Shown here piece after piece: positions 26,168 through 34,838 of a stretch of DNA of 64,000 nucleotides (positions within the stretch are counted from its first letter, which is position 1; every line of letters starts with the position of its first letter). The notes beneath the pieces were generated by a model, which worked only from the letters and a program-made list of their open reading frames with translations, ran no database searches and was not told the origin of the DNA. Origin of the DNA: Halobaculum sp. XH14 (GTDB taxonomy: Archaea; Halobacteriota; Halobacteria; Halobacteriales; Haloferacaceae); contig NZ_CP134949.1 of NCBI RefSeq assembly GCF_032116555.1, positions 1,984,001-2,048,000 of the forward strand, written 5' to 3'. A program made the translations under genes and the position numbers.

Positions 26168-26176
26168 CTTATAAAC
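26168..26176 (+). promoter_or_regulatory. TATA box of nadM
   Basis: CTTATAAAC, about 27 nt before ATG 26199, the spacing for a leaderless transcript. Confidence 0.7.
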
Positions 26177-26198
26177 TCAGCGGGAGATACCGACTCGT

Positions 26199-26732
26199 AT
26201 GCGGGGGTTCTACATCGGCCGGTTCCAGCCGTTCCACGACGGCCACCACCACATGGTCGAGGAGATCGCGGACGAGGTCGACGAACTCGTCCTCGGAATC
26301 GGTTCGGCCGGCGACTCCCACACGATGCGGAACCCCTTCACGGCCGGCGAGCGCATCATGATGGTGAGCAAGTCGGTCGACGAACTCGACCTGCGAACGT
26401 ACCCCGTGCCGATCGAGGACCTCGACCGCAACTCGGTCTGGGTGAGCCACGTCCAGTCGATGTCGCCGAAGTTCGACGTGGCCTACTCGAACAACCCGCT
26501 CGTCGTCCAGCTGTTCCGGGAGGCGGGCGTCGAGGTCCGCTCCTCGCCGATGTTCCGCCGCGAGGTGCTGGAGGGCGCGGAACTCCGCGACCGGATGGTG
26601 CGCGGGGACGGCTGGAAGACGCTCGTCCCCGACGCGGTCGTCGACGTCATCGAGGAGATCGACGGCGTGGAACGGCTCCGCCGCGTCGCCGACACGGACG
26701 CGAACGGCGACGACAGCGCCGACCCCGAGTAG
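26199..26732 (+). CDS. nadM: Archaeal NMN adenylyltransferase
   Basis: Joins NMN and ATP to NAD+. 177 aa. The N terminus FYIGRFQPFHDGHHHMVEEI contains the nucleotidyltransferase GRFQPxHxGH motif, and the end of the domain has the ISSTxxR-like segment, here NNPLVVQLFREAG and SSPMFRREVLEG. The C-terminal tail is short and acidic. It is divergent from lonB and is followed directly, with no gap, by the SAM hydrolase gene, so they form an operon. Confidence 0.95.
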   Translation: MRGFYIGRFQPFHDGHHHMVEEIADEVDELVLGIGSAGDSHTMRNPFTAGERIMMVSKSVDELDLRTYPVPIEDLDRNSVWVSHVQSMSPKFDVAYSNNPLVVQLFREAGVEVRSSPMFRREVLEGAELRDRMVRGDGWKTLVPDAVVDVIEEIDGVERLRRVADTDANGDDSADPE

Positions 26733-27572
26733 ATGTTCACCCTGGCCTCCGACTTCGGCTCCCCGTACCCGGCGGCGATGAGGGGCGTCCTCCTCTCGGA
26801 AACCGACGGCGAACCGCGGCTGGTCGACGTCGCCCACGACCTGCCCCGACAGGACGTGCGCGCCGCCGCGTTCTGGCTGCGGTTCGTGCTTCCCGAGTTC
26901 CCGCCGGCCGTCCACCTCGCTGTCGTCGACCCCGGCGTCGGCACCGACCGCGACGCGCTGGTCGTCAGGGCCGGCGAGCACGCGCTCGTCGGGCCGGACA
27001 ACGGCTCGTTGCTGCCGCCGGCGCGGGCACTCGTGGCCGAGTCGGCGAGTGATACCGACGGCAGTGCTCCGGCTGCGGGGGTCGACGCTGACGTCGAGGT
27101 CGAAGCGTTCGCGGTCGACGTCGAGAGCCCGGCCAGCAGCACCTTCCACGGCCGGGACGTGTTCGCGCCGACCGCGGCGGCCGTCCACGACGCCGGGGTG
27201 GCGGACCTCCGCGCGCTCGACGCGCTGACGCCGACCGACGACGCCGTCGACCTGCGACTCCCCGGGGCGGACGTGGACGACGACCGCGCCGCGGGCGAGG
27301 CGCTCGTCGTCGACGACTTCGGCAACGTCGTCACGAACGTCCCCGGCTCGTTTCTCGAGGGCCTCGTCGGAACCGAACTGCTGGTCGAGACGCCGCACGG
27401 CTCGATGCGGGTCCCGGTCGTGGAGACGTTCGCCGGCGTCGACTCGGGCGACCCGCTCGTGACCGTCGGGAGCCACGGCTACGTCGAGTGCGACGTGAAC
27501 CAGGGGCGCGGGGACGACGCCTTCGGGCTCGCACCCGGCGACGAACTCGCGTTCTCCCCGCAGCCGGAGTAG
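26733..27572 (+). CDS. S-adenosylmethionine hydrolase (DUF62/SAM hydroxide adenosyltransferase)
   Basis: A 279-aa enzyme of the SAM-dependent fluorinase/chlorinase family whose ordinary members split SAM to adenosine and methionine using water. Features: FTLASDFGSPYPAAMRGVLL (N-terminal Asp-Phe-Gly), VHLAVVDPGVGTDRD, ALVGPDNGSLLPPA, and the C-terminal VDDFGNVVTNVPG. The ATG follows the nadM TAG with no intervening base. An acidic insertion lies at about 100-125. Its coupling to nadM suggests shared control of adenosine-containing cofactors. Confidence 0.87.
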   Translation: MFTLASDFGSPYPAAMRGVLLSETDGEPRLVDVAHDLPRQDVRAAAFWLRFVLPEFPPAVHLAVVDPGVGTDRDALVVRAGEHALVGPDNGSLLPPARALVAESASDTDGSAPAAGVDADVEVEAFAVDVESPASSTFHGRDVFAPTAAAVHDAGVADLRALDALTPTDDAVDLRLPGADVDDDRAAGEALVVDDFGNVVTNVPGSFLEGLVGTELLVETPHGSMRVPVVETFAGVDSGDPLVTVGSHGYVECDVNQGRGDDAFGLAPGDELAFSPQPE

Positions 27573-27595
27573 GCCGATCAGCCCCGAATGGACCG

Positions 27596-28948
27596 TCAGA
27601 GCGTGTCGAGCGCCCGCTCCTCCAGCGTCTCGACCTCCTCCTCCAGGACGTCACGCTCGAAATACAGCAGTTCGACGGTCACCACTGCCGCGGCGAGCAG
27701 GAGCATCAGGTAGAACGTGCTCGGCGTCGACGTGTAGAGGTGATACGACAGGAGGACGAGGAAGCCGGCGGCCCCGACCGTCCCGACGACGGCTGGCGCG
27801 GGGTGGACGTCCGCGTGGTCGCGGTGACGGAACGCGAGGAAGCTCATCGCGCCGAAGACGACGATGAACGAGACGGACGCGAAGTTGGTGATGACGCCCA
27901 GGCTGCCGACCGCGCTGAACGCCGCCGTGATCGCGCCGAGCACGAGCAACGTCCGGCGCGGGACGCCGCTCGCGCTCGAATCGCCGACCCGATCGGGCAG
28001 CAGGTCCTTCGAGAGCATCCCCTTCGCGAAGTAGCCCGCCGAGAACAGCGTCGCGTTGATCGCGCTGCCCGTCGAGAACAGCGCCGACAGCGAGACGAGC
28101 AGCGCGCCCGCGCCGGCGAGTCCGACCACGCCCCCGACGCGGGCCGCGGCGTCCGTCAGCGCCGTGTGAGGGTTCGACTGGATCGCCTCCGGGGCCAGGT
28201 TGAACGTCACGACGCCGACGAGCACGTAAACGAGGACGGCGGCGGGGATCGAGACGTACACCGCCTTCCTGATCGTCGGCCGGGCGTCCTCGATTCCCTC
28301 CTGGTCGTAGAAGAGCAACTGCCACCCCTGGAACGCGACGAACGAGACGGCCGCGGCCATCACCGGTCCGAACGAGGTGAGCCCCGAGAAGCCGTACCGG
28401 GTCGGCTCCGGGGAGACGGCGTAGCCGTAAGCCAGCCCCGCGAGGCCGAACGCGACGAGGATGGCGACCTTCAGCCCGACGAGGACGTTCTCCGCGGACC
28501 CGGTCGCCCGCGCGCCCAGCAGGTTCAGGCCGACGAACGCGGCGACGACGAGGACGGAGACGACCGGCCGCAGCGGGAGGCCGGCGACCGAGTCGGGGAC
28601 GCCAGGCAGCGTCAGGCCGAACTCGGCGAACGCGAACGCGTACATCGCCATCGAGCCGACGTAGCCGAACAGCAGCGTCCAGCCGACCATCCCGGCGAGC
28701 GTCGAGTTGCCGGTGAAGTGCTGGACGAACGTTACCGAGCCGCCGTTCTGGTCGGCCATCTCGTTGAGTTTGACGTACGAGTAGCCCGCACAGAGGGCGA
28801 CGACGCCGGCGAGGAGGAACGCGAACCACGTCGTCGCGCCGGTGATCCCGGTGACGACGCCGAGCACGGCGTAGATGCCGCCGCCGATCATCCCGCCGAG
28901 CGCCATCGACACCGCCTCGGTCAGTCCGAGCCCGGACCTGCCCGACAT
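27596..28948 (-). CDS. APC-family amino acid/polyamine permease
   Basis: A 450-aa secondary transporter with about 12 hydrophobic segments. The first helix has the APC signature LTEAVSMALGGMIGGGIYAVLG, with the broken-helix substrate loop, and SFVAFQGWQLLFYDQEGIED on helix 6-7 is typical of the family. The start at ATG 28948 puts this signature near the N terminus. Unlike many haloarchaeal APC genes it has no fused universal-stress domain; the C terminus ends in a short coiled coil (DVLEEEVETLEERALDTL). Substrate unknown. It lies 64 nt downstream of the thermosome gene on the same strand. Confidence 0.88.
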   Translation of the reverse strand: MSGRSGLGLTEAVSMALGGMIGGGIYAVLGVVTGITGATTWFAFLLAGVVALCAGYSYVKLNEMADQNGGSVTFVQHFTGNSTLAGMVGWTLLFGYVGSMAMYAFAFAEFGLTLPGVPDSVAGLPLRPVVSVLVVAAFVGLNLLGARATGSAENVLVGLKVAILVAFGLAGLAYGYAVSPEPTRYGFSGLTSFGPVMAAAVSFVAFQGWQLLFYDQEGIEDARPTIRKAVYVSIPAAVLVYVLVGVVTFNLAPEAIQSNPHTALTDAAARVGGVVGLAGAGALLVSLSALFSTGSAINATLFSAGYFAKGMLSKDLLPDRVGDSSASGVPRRTLLVLGAITAAFSAVGSLGVITNFASVSFIVVFGAMSFLAFRHRDHADVHPAPAVVGTVGAAGFLVLLSYHLYTSTPSTFYLMLLLAAAVVTVELLYFERDVLEEEVETLEERALDTL

Positions 28949-29012
28949 GGGCGTCCGTTCGGCGTCGACGTCCAAAGGGCACACGGCCGATTCGGGACCG
29001 CGCCGGGTGGGC

Positions 29013-30578
29013 CTACTTCGCCGCGATGACGTCGTCGATGCGGAGGATCATCGTCGCCGCCTCGGTCGCGGATTCGAGCGCCTCGCGCTTGACCGCGGCG
29101 GGGTCGTAGACGCCCGCGTCGGCCGGGTCGCCGACGCGGCCGGACTGGCCCTCGGCGATGATGCCCGCGATCCCGTCGCGGTCGAACGTCGCGCGCAGTT
29201 CCACGAGCGCGTCGATGGGGTCCATCCCGACGTTCTCCGCGAGCGTGCGCGGGATCGCCTCGACGGCGTCCGCGAACGCCTCGACCGCGAGCTGCTTGCG
29301 GCCGGTGACGGCGTTGGCGCCCGCGCGGACGTGGTCGCCGACGGCGATCTCGGTGGCGCCGGCGCCGGGGACGACCGCCCCGTCGGCGATGGCGGCCGAC
29401 ACCGCGCCGACGGCGTCGGCCATCGCGCGTTCGAGTTCGTCGACGACGTGCTCGGTGCCGCCGCGGACGAACAGGGTGACGGTCCGGGAGCCCTCGGTTC
29501 CCTCGACGAACGCGAGGTCGTCCTCGCCGACCCGCTCGACGCGGACCTCGCGGGCCGTGCCCAGATCCGACGCCTCGAGGTCCGCTACCGAGCCGAGCCG
29601 GACCGCCCCGGTCGCCCGGGCGAACGCGCGGGCCTCGGAGCGCTTCACGTTCGAGAAGGCGAGGACGCCGGCGTCGGCGAGGTGGGCCGCGACCCGGTCT
29701 TCGATCTTCTTCGAGCAGACGACCACGTCGACGCCGGCGTCGGCGAGCGTCGCGGCGATGGCGCGTCGCTCGCCGTCCTCGGCCGAGAGCGCGGCGTCGA
29801 ACTGGTCGGCCGACGTGATGGTGTACTCGGAGTCGATCTCGCCGGTCCGCACGTCGAGCTTCGTGTCCAGAACGGCGACCGACGCGTCCGTGACGTGCCG
29901 CGGCATGGCGTCGTTCGCGGGCTCCTCCTCGAGGACGACGCCCTGGACGAGCTCCGTCGCGGCCGCCGAGCCCCCGGTGTGGGTGAACGTCCGGACGTCG
30001 TCGTCCTCGACCCGGCCGTCGACGGCGACCTGGGTCACCGCGGAGACGACGAGTTCGGCGAGCCGGTCGGCCGTCACGTCGCCGGTCCCCTTGCCCGTCA
30101 TGGCCGACTCCGCGACCGCCCGGAGCAGGTCGTCGTCGACCGGTTCGTCGGTCACCATCCCGTCGACGGCGTCCAGTCCGAGCCGGAGCGCCTCGGCGTA
30201 CCCCTCGACGATGGCCGTCGGGTGGACGCCGTCCTCCAGCAGTTCCTCGGCGCGGGCCAGCAGTTCGCCGGCGAGCACCGCCGCCATCGTCGTCCCGTCG
30301 CCGACCTCCTCCTCCTGGGCCTCGGCGACCTCGACGAGCATCTGTGCGGTCGGATGCTCGATGTCCATCTCCGTGAGGATCGTCGCGCCGTCGTTCGTGA
30401 TGACCACGTCGCCCGAGGAGTCGACGAGCATCTTGTCCATGCCGCGGGGACCGAGCGTCGTTCGGACCGCGCTGGCGACCGCACGACCCGCGGCGATGTT
30501 GGACGTCTGAGCGTCGCCGCCGCTGGTGCGCTGGCTGCCCTCCGCGAGGATGTACAGTGGTTGTTGCATGTATGACAT
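29013..30578 (-). CDS. Thermosome subunit, Cct3-like
   Basis: A group II chaperonin subunit that folds proteins in an ATP-driven double ring. 521 aa (or 518 from the inner ATG at 30569). [24 protein letters not shown] and [16 protein letters not shown] are N-terminal equatorial signatures, [16 protein letters not shown] holds the catalytic Asp region, and [15 protein letters not shown] is the C-terminal equatorial motif. The C-terminal GGM-rich tail of Cct1/Cct2 subunits is absent (it ends RIDDVIAAK), and the sequence is divergent in the apical domain. It therefore resembles the third, accessory subunit. It is divergent from the amidohydrolase, with a bracketed promoter. Confidence 0.9.
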   Translation of the reverse strand: MSYMQQPLYILAEGSQRTSGGDAQTSNIAAGRAVASAVRTTLGPRGMDKMLVDSSGDVVITNDGATILTEMDIEHPTAQMLVEVAEAQEEEVGDGTTMAAVLAGELLARAEELLEDGVHPTAIVEGYAEALRLGLDAVDGMVTDEPVDDDLLRAVAESAMTGKGTGDVTADRLAELVVSAVTQVAVDGRVEDDDVRTFTHTGGSAAATELVQGVVLEEEPANDAMPRHVTDASVAVLDTKLDVRTGEIDSEYTITSADQFDAALSAEDGERRAIAATLADAGVDVVVCSKKIEDRVAAHLADAGVLAFSNVKRSEARAFARATGAVRLGSVADLEASDLGTAREVRVERVGEDDLAFVEGTEGSRTVTLFVRGGTEHVVDELERAMADAVGAVSAAIADGAVVPGAGATEIAVGDHVRAGANAVTGRKQLAVEAFADAVEAIPRTLAENVGMDPIDALVELRATFDRDGIAGIIAEGQSGRVGDPADAGVYDPAAVKREALESATEAATMILRIDDVIAAK

Positions 30579-30581
30579 GAG

Positions 30582-30624
30582 ACTCGAAGTTGATTGGTCG
30601 CGGTTCGATATGAAGTTTTCGAGT
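30582..30624. promoter_or_regulatory. Thermosome promoter bracketed by an inverted repeat
   Basis: ACTCGAA (30582-30588) and TTCGAGT (30618-30624) are perfect complements. Between them the minus strand carries CTTCATATCG (complement of 30606-30615), the only TATA-like element at a suitable distance from the start. The arms flank it and the predicted transcription start. Confidence 0.5.
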
Positions 30625-30740
30625 TATTCATCGCGGAATTTGGACGAGTGCGACGTGGTTGTGCTGAGCACGCGGGAGGACCGTCGGGGCACACGTACTA
30701 TCTGTAACAACTAAGGGGTGGCCTCCCCTTCCCCCGCTGG

Positions 30741-31571
30741 ATGCTCGAACTGGAGCACGGGTTCCGCGTGGTCGACGTGCACGCGCAACTCGACCCCGAT
30801 GAGGAGGCCGTCGCCACGCACGGCCGGGAGATCACCCCGGAACGGCTCCAGCGCGAGATGCACCAGGCGGGCGTCGTTCGGACCGCGGTGTCGCCGGGCC
30901 CCCGTCCGCGGGGGGAGGGCTACCTCAGGGCGAACAACGCCGTCGCACGCCTCTCGGTCGAACGACCGTTCGTCGCCATGGCTCGGCTCAACGGCCCGCG
31001 CGACGCCGGCAACGGGGCGCTCTCACAGCTCCGAAACCTCACCGCGGCACCGGCCGAGCACCACGCCGAACCGGGCGACGTCGAGCAGTACGCCTACGAC
31101 GACCGGTTCCACGGGTTCGTCCTCGACCCGACGCGGGACGGCCTCCCGACCGAGGCCGTCCTGGAGGAGATCGCCGCGACCGAGTCGCCGGTGCTGTTCT
31201 ACAGTTCGCCACAGATCCCGCCGAGCGCGGTCGCCGAGGCCGTCCTCGAGTACGACTTCCCCGTCGTTCTCACGAGCTTCGGCGGCTTCCCGCTGGACCG
31301 TGAGCGCATGGCGGAAGCGCTCTCGATGCTCGATACCTACGACGACCTCTACCTGGACACCAGTTTCGTCCGCTACCGGACGGTCCTCGAACGCGGTCTC
31401 CTCGAACACCCGGACAGAGTCCTCTTCGGCTCGGGCGCGCCCGACACGCATCCCGACGTCGGGGTGATGGAGGTGCTGACGCTGGACGTGCCCGAGGACC
31501 TGATGACGCGCGCGTTCACGAAGAATCCCGGCCGCCTGTTCCCGGGACTCACCGCCGGCGCGGCGGACTGA
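30741..31571 (+). CDS. Amidohydrolase-2-like TIM-barrel protein
   Basis: A 276-aa protein of the amidohydrolase 2 (ACMSD-like) family. The N terminus RVVDVHAQLDPDEEAV corresponds to the first metal-binding strand, but the usual DxHxH reads DVHAQ, with only one His. The last strand keeps RVLFGSGAPDTHPD with the conserved Asp, followed by the family's C-terminal FTKNPGRLF. The middle strand HxGG equivalent is LTSFGGFPLD, again without the His. It may bind one metal or none. Divergent from the thermosome gene; upstream ACAACTAAGG may serve as TATA. Confidence 0.75.
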   Translation: MLELEHGFRVVDVHAQLDPDEEAVATHGREITPERLQREMHQAGVVRTAVSPGPRPRGEGYLRANNAVARLSVERPFVAMARLNGPRDAGNGALSQLRNLTAAPAEHHAEPGDVEQYAYDDRFHGFVLDPTRDGLPTEAVLEEIAATESPVLFYSSPQIPPSAVAEAVLEYDFPVVLTSFGGFPLDRERMAEALSMLDTYDDLYLDTSFVRYRTVLERGLLEHPDRVLFGSGAPDTHPDVGVMEVLTLDVPEDLMTRAFTKNPGRLFPGLTAGAAD

Positions 31572-31599
31572 TTCCGCTCGTCGGAACGGCCTCGTTCGG

Positions 31600-32514
31600 C
31601 TACTCGCGCCAGTCGTACTTCGCGACCGCCCGGTCGGCCCTCGCGGTCAACCCGTTCGGGTTCCGGGTGTCCGATCGGTCCTTCGCCCGGGCGACGATGC
31701 CGTCCGAGGCCCCGGTCGCCATCCCGCCGACCACGTCCCGTCCGTTGCCGACCCATCCCGAGGGGGTCGCCTCGCCCCGCACGACTTCGGTGAGCGTCCG
31801 TCGGGCGTCGCTCGCGGCGTGAGACAGCGTTCTCCGGACGACGGTCGGGCGGGGACCGTAGTTCTTCGTCAGTCGGTAGGCGAGCGCGCGGTACTTCCAG
31901 CCCCAGTCGCGCGCCTCGCGGCCGCCGTCCGCCGCCGTCGGCTCCTGTCGCCGCACACCCATCTCGGGGCGCCAGACGACCTCGACGTTCATCCCGCCGA
32001 GCCGGTGTGAGGCGTCCCGCGACCCGCCCGTCTCCAGATACTCGTCGAAGCCGTCGAGGTCCTCGAGCACGTCGGCCCGGAAGGCGACGTTTCGCCCGTT
32101 GAGGTACGTCACGCTCCGATCAGCGATGTTTCGGCGTTCGGCCTCGGCGCTCGTCGCACCGCCCTTCACCGTCCGTCGAAGCGGCCCCGTCACCACGTCG
32201 GCGCCGGTCGAGACCGCGTCGCGAACCGTCGTCTGCCAGTCGGCCTCGATCAGGTGATCGTAGCCGAGCATCGCCACGACGTCGCCGTCGGCCACCTCGA
32301 TGCCGGCGTTCCGGGCGACGTTGACGTTTCTCGCCGAAATCTCGACGAGCACGTCCACGTCGTCCCGGTCGCGTACCATCCCGGTGGTGCCGTCAGCGGA
32401 GGGGCCGTTGACCACGACCACCTCCGCGTCGGACGCGTGTGCGGCGAGCGAGTCGAGGCTCGCCGCGAGGCGGTCCCGACCGTTGAGGGTCGGGACGACC
32501 ACCGAGAGCTCCAT
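31600..32514 (-). CDS. GT2-family glycosyltransferase
   Basis: A 304-aa glycosyltransferase family 2 protein. LSVVVPTLNGRDRLAASLDS opens the fold, NVNVARNAGIEVADGDVVAML follows, and the DxD position reads GYDHLIEADW. NGRNVAFRADVLEDLDGFDEY is the acceptor-side conserved segment. No membrane helix, so it is cytoplasmic, possibly membrane-associated. It probably acts in S-layer or cell-surface glycan synthesis. The start is ATG 32514 (a second ATG 9 nt upstream), with TATA CTTTTAAG (complement of 32539-32546) giving a near-leaderless transcript. No other surface-glycan gene is adjacent. Confidence 0.85.
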   Translation of the reverse strand: MELSVVVPTLNGRDRLAASLDSLAAHASDAEVVVVNGPSADGTTGMVRDRDDVDVLVEISARNVNVARNAGIEVADGDVVAMLGYDHLIEADWQTTVRDAVSTGADVVTGPLRRTVKGGATSAEAERRNIADRSVTYLNGRNVAFRADVLEDLDGFDEYLETGGSRDASHRLGGMNVEVVWRPEMGVRRQEPTAADGGREARDWGWKYRALAYRLTKNYGPRPTVVRRTLSHAASDARRTLTEVVRGEATPSGWVGNGRDVVGGMATGASDGIVARAKDRSDTRNPNGLTARADRAVAKYDWRE

Positions 32515-32538
32515 ACCCTCCATGTTTCCGTTCAGCGA

Positions 32539-32546
32539 CTTAAAAG
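32539..32546 (-). promoter_or_regulatory. TATA box of the GT2 gene
   Basis: CTTTTAAG on the minus strand, about 28 nt before ATG 32514. Confidence 0.55.
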
Positions 32547-32659
32547 GGAGGCTTCGAACCGGGTCGGAACTGACAACCCGGCGTCGTGTCTCCACCGTTC
32601 GGGGTGGTTCGCCGACGTTTCGGCGCTCGGGGAGCCGGGAGGAGTCGAGACCGGGTTCG

Positions 32660-32932
32660 CTACGTGTTGAGGAAGTAGACCTGCTTGCGCGCGTCCTTGA
32701 AGGAGTAGCGCGATCCGACGAGATCACACTCCTCGAGCCTGTTCAGCGCGTAGCGCACGGTCCGGTCGGGCAGCAGCGACTCGTCCGCGAGCTGCCCCTG
32801 CGAGAGGGGCGTTTCACCCTCCAGGACCTTCGCAACCAGCTTGGCGCTGGGGGGGAGCTCACGGAGCCTGTCGCGGTACTCTGCCTTCGAGAGACGGTCG
32901 CTGCCATCCACGTCCGCGGTACTGGTGCTCAT
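32660..32932 (-). CDS. Winged-helix (MarR/TrmB-like) regulator
   Basis: A 90-aa single winged-helix protein: LPPSAKLVAKVLEGETPLSQ (helix 1-2), QLADESLLPDRTVRYALNRL (recognition helix) and EECDLVGSRYSFKDARKQVYFL (wing). It has no effector domain. This short family is conserved in haloarchaea. It is divergent from the PPOX gene across about 100 nt that also carry that gene's TATA box, so it might regulate that promoter; this is inference from position only. Confidence 0.82.
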   Translation of the reverse strand: MSTSTADVDGSDRLSKAEYRDRLRELPPSAKLVAKVLEGETPLSQGQLADESLLPDRTVRYALNRLEECDLVGSRYSFKDARKQVYFLNT

Positions 32933-33006
32933 ACATCGAGCGAATCCGAGGGGAATGGTAAAGGTTACCTCAATATGACTGGAAAGGGTCCGTATTCCTA
33001 ATATCC

Positions 33007-33014
33007 CTTATATC
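33007..33014 (+). promoter_or_regulatory. TATA box of the PPOX gene
   Basis: CTTATATC, about 24 nt before GTG 33034. Confidence 0.6.
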
Positions 33015-33033
33015 ATCTCAGCGGCGGGCTCAA

Positions 33034-33450
33034 GTGTCGGTTCGTCCAACCGCGACCGTGATTCCCGAGTCCCACCGCGACGTGTTCGAGAAGGAGTCGT
33101 TCGCACACCTCTCGACGGTGATGCCCGACGGCACTCCCCAGTCGACGCCGGTCTGGGTCGATCACGACGGGGGCGAGGCCGTCCTGCTCAACACGGCACG
33201 CGGACGACAGAAGACCCGTAACATCGAGCGGAACCCGAAGGTCGGCGTCTCGGTGCTCGACCCCGACGATCCGTACCGCTACGTCTCGGTTCGCGGCGAG
33301 GCCGAACTGATCGACGAGGGGGCCGACGACCACATCGACGAACTGGCGCGGGCGTACTTCGACGTCGACGAGTACCCCCATCACGGCGAGGAGTCGGGCG
33401 CGCGGGTGATCGTCCGGGTCCCGGCGGAAAACGTCGTGACGAGCGGCTGA
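33034..33450 (+). CDS. PPOX-class F420-dependent oxidoreductase
   Basis: A 138-aa flavin/deazaflavin split-barrel protein. SFAHLSTVMPDGTPQSTPVWV and NTARGRQKTRNIERNPKVGVSV are typical of the F420-binding PPOX class, followed by YRYVSVRGEAELI. It is a likely F420H2-dependent reductase of an unknown cofactor or small molecule. The start is GTG 33034, supported by the TATA spacing. Single gene; the divergent neighbour is a small winged-helix regulator. Confidence 0.87.
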   Translation: MSVRPTATVIPESHRDVFEKESFAHLSTVMPDGTPQSTPVWVDHDGGEAVLLNTARGRQKTRNIERNPKVGVSVLDPDDPYRYVSVRGEAELIDEGADDHIDELARAYFDVDEYPHHGEESGARVIVRVPAENVVTSG

Positions 33451-33578
33451 GCCGGACGAGAACGCCGCAGTGCCGTCCCGAGGGGCCGACCGACGGGTGG
33501 CGAACGCCGCCACGAGAATCGGACGCAGACGCGACAATCAGTACGGTTTTACCACTCGGGTGTTCACGCCGTCATAGC

Positions 33579-34283
33579 GTGAAAGGGCAGGAGTGGTACC
33601 AAGCCGACTCGGTGGCCGAGGAGTACGACGCCAAGCGGTTCTCGCGGGGCGGCCGACTCATCGACCGGCGGGAGAAGGAGGCGGTGCTCGAGGCGGTCGC
33701 GCCCGTCGAGGACCAGCGGGTCCTCGAAATCGCCTGTGGCACCGGCCGGTTCACCGCCATGCTCGCCGAGCGGGGCGCGGACATCGTCGGCCTCGACATC
33801 TCGGACGCGATGCTCTCACAGGGGCGCGAGAAGGCCAGGCGCGCTGGCGTGAGCGATCACATCGAGTTCATGCGCGGCGACGCCGCCCGCCTCCCGTTCC
33901 CCGACGACCACTTCGACACCGTGTTCGCCATGCGCTTTTTCCACCTGGCGGACACGCCAGCGAAGTTCCTCGCGGAGATGGCCCGCGTCTCGAAGCGGCG
34001 CGTCTTCTTCGACACGTTCAACGGAGCCTCGCTCCGGGTGCTGTACAACTGGGCGCTCCCGATGGGCTCTCGACTCTACTCGGCGGGCGAGGTCGACCGC
34101 CTGCTCACCGACGCGGGTCTCCACCTCGCGGACGAGTCACACGACTTCCTGCTCCCGTACGGCTTCTACCGGAAGGTCCCGAACGCGGTCGCGGACCCCT
34201 TCAGAACGGTCGACACGAGGATGGGCGCGACCCCGGTGGGCGACGCGCTCGCGTCGGTCTCCTACTGGACGGCGGAAGTCTGA
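33579..34283 (+). CDS. Class I SAM-dependent methyltransferase
   Basis: A 234-aa methyltransferase from GTG 33579. Motif I RVLEIACGTGRFTAMLAERG and motif II ADIVGLDISDAML bind SAM, and MRGDAARLPFPDDHFDTVFA is motif IV. The rest resembles UbiE/COQ5-type (Methyltransf_11) enzymes. Substrate unknown. TATA-like GGTTTTACC (33544-33552) fits a near-leaderless transcript. Confidence 0.87.
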   Translation: MKGQEWYQADSVAEEYDAKRFSRGGRLIDRREKEAVLEAVAPVEDQRVLEIACGTGRFTAMLAERGADIVGLDISDAMLSQGREKARRAGVSDHIEFMRGDAARLPFPDDHFDTVFAMRFFHLADTPAKFLAEMARVSKRRVFFDTFNGASLRVLYNWALPMGSRLYSAGEVDRLLTDAGLHLADESHDFLLPYGFYRKVPNAVADPFRTVDTRMGATPVGDALASVSYWTAEV

Positions 34284-34320
34284 AAACTGGCGGCGGCCGC
34301 GGTCCGGCGACGACCCCGAT

Positions 34321-34725
34321 TTACTCCTCGATGACCTCGCCGACGGCGAAGTTCGACTTCACCTCGCTCACCTCGATCTTCACGCGCTCGCCGACCTCGG
34401 CGCCGGGGACGATGATGACGTAGCCCCGTTCGACGCGGGCGATCCCGTCGCCCTGTTTTCCCAGATCCTCGATCTCGACGTAGCGGATCTCGCCGGTCTC
34501 GACCGGCGGCTGTGGGCCCTCCCGGGAGGCGTCCTCGCCAGTCTCGGCGTCGGTCTCGCCGCCCTGACCCCCCGCCGTTCGGGAGATGAGCGCGACGCGG
34601 TACACCTCCCCGGGAGTCACGCTTCCGGTCTCAACCTCGCGGCGCGGTACTTCGAGCACGTAGCCGTCGTCGTCCTCGCGGACCTCGGCACTGAACAGAC
34701 AGAGTAGTTCGTCGGAGATTTTCAC
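34321..34725 (-). CDS. TRAM-domain protein
   Basis: A 134-aa protein. The C-terminal 60 residues (RYVEIEDLGKQGDGIARVERG, then VIIVPGAEVGERVKIEVSEV) form a TRAM beta-barrel, an RNA-binding fold found in tRNA-modifying enzymes and as stand-alone archaeal proteins that act as RNA chaperones. The N-terminal half (MKISDELLCLFSAEV, then EVPRREVETGSVTPGEVYRV) is conserved in haloarchaeal members. An acidic Gln/Glu-rich linker separates the halves. Single gene; the start at ATG 34725 fits the conserved N terminus. Confidence 0.88.
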   Translation of the reverse strand: MKISDELLCLFSAEVREDDDGYVLEVPRREVETGSVTPGEVYRVALISRTAGGQGGETDAETGEDASREGPQPPVETGEIRYVEIEDLGKQGDGIARVERGYVIIVPGAEVGERVKIEVSEVKSNFAVGEVIEE

Positions 34726-34838
34726 GATACGGACCTCCGTTGCAACCTACGGGCGGCGTGACAAATACCTACCGCCGCCGCCGGCTCGCCGGTCGGGCGT
34801 CCGGACCCCGCGAACCCGTCGGTCCCCACGCTCCGGCC

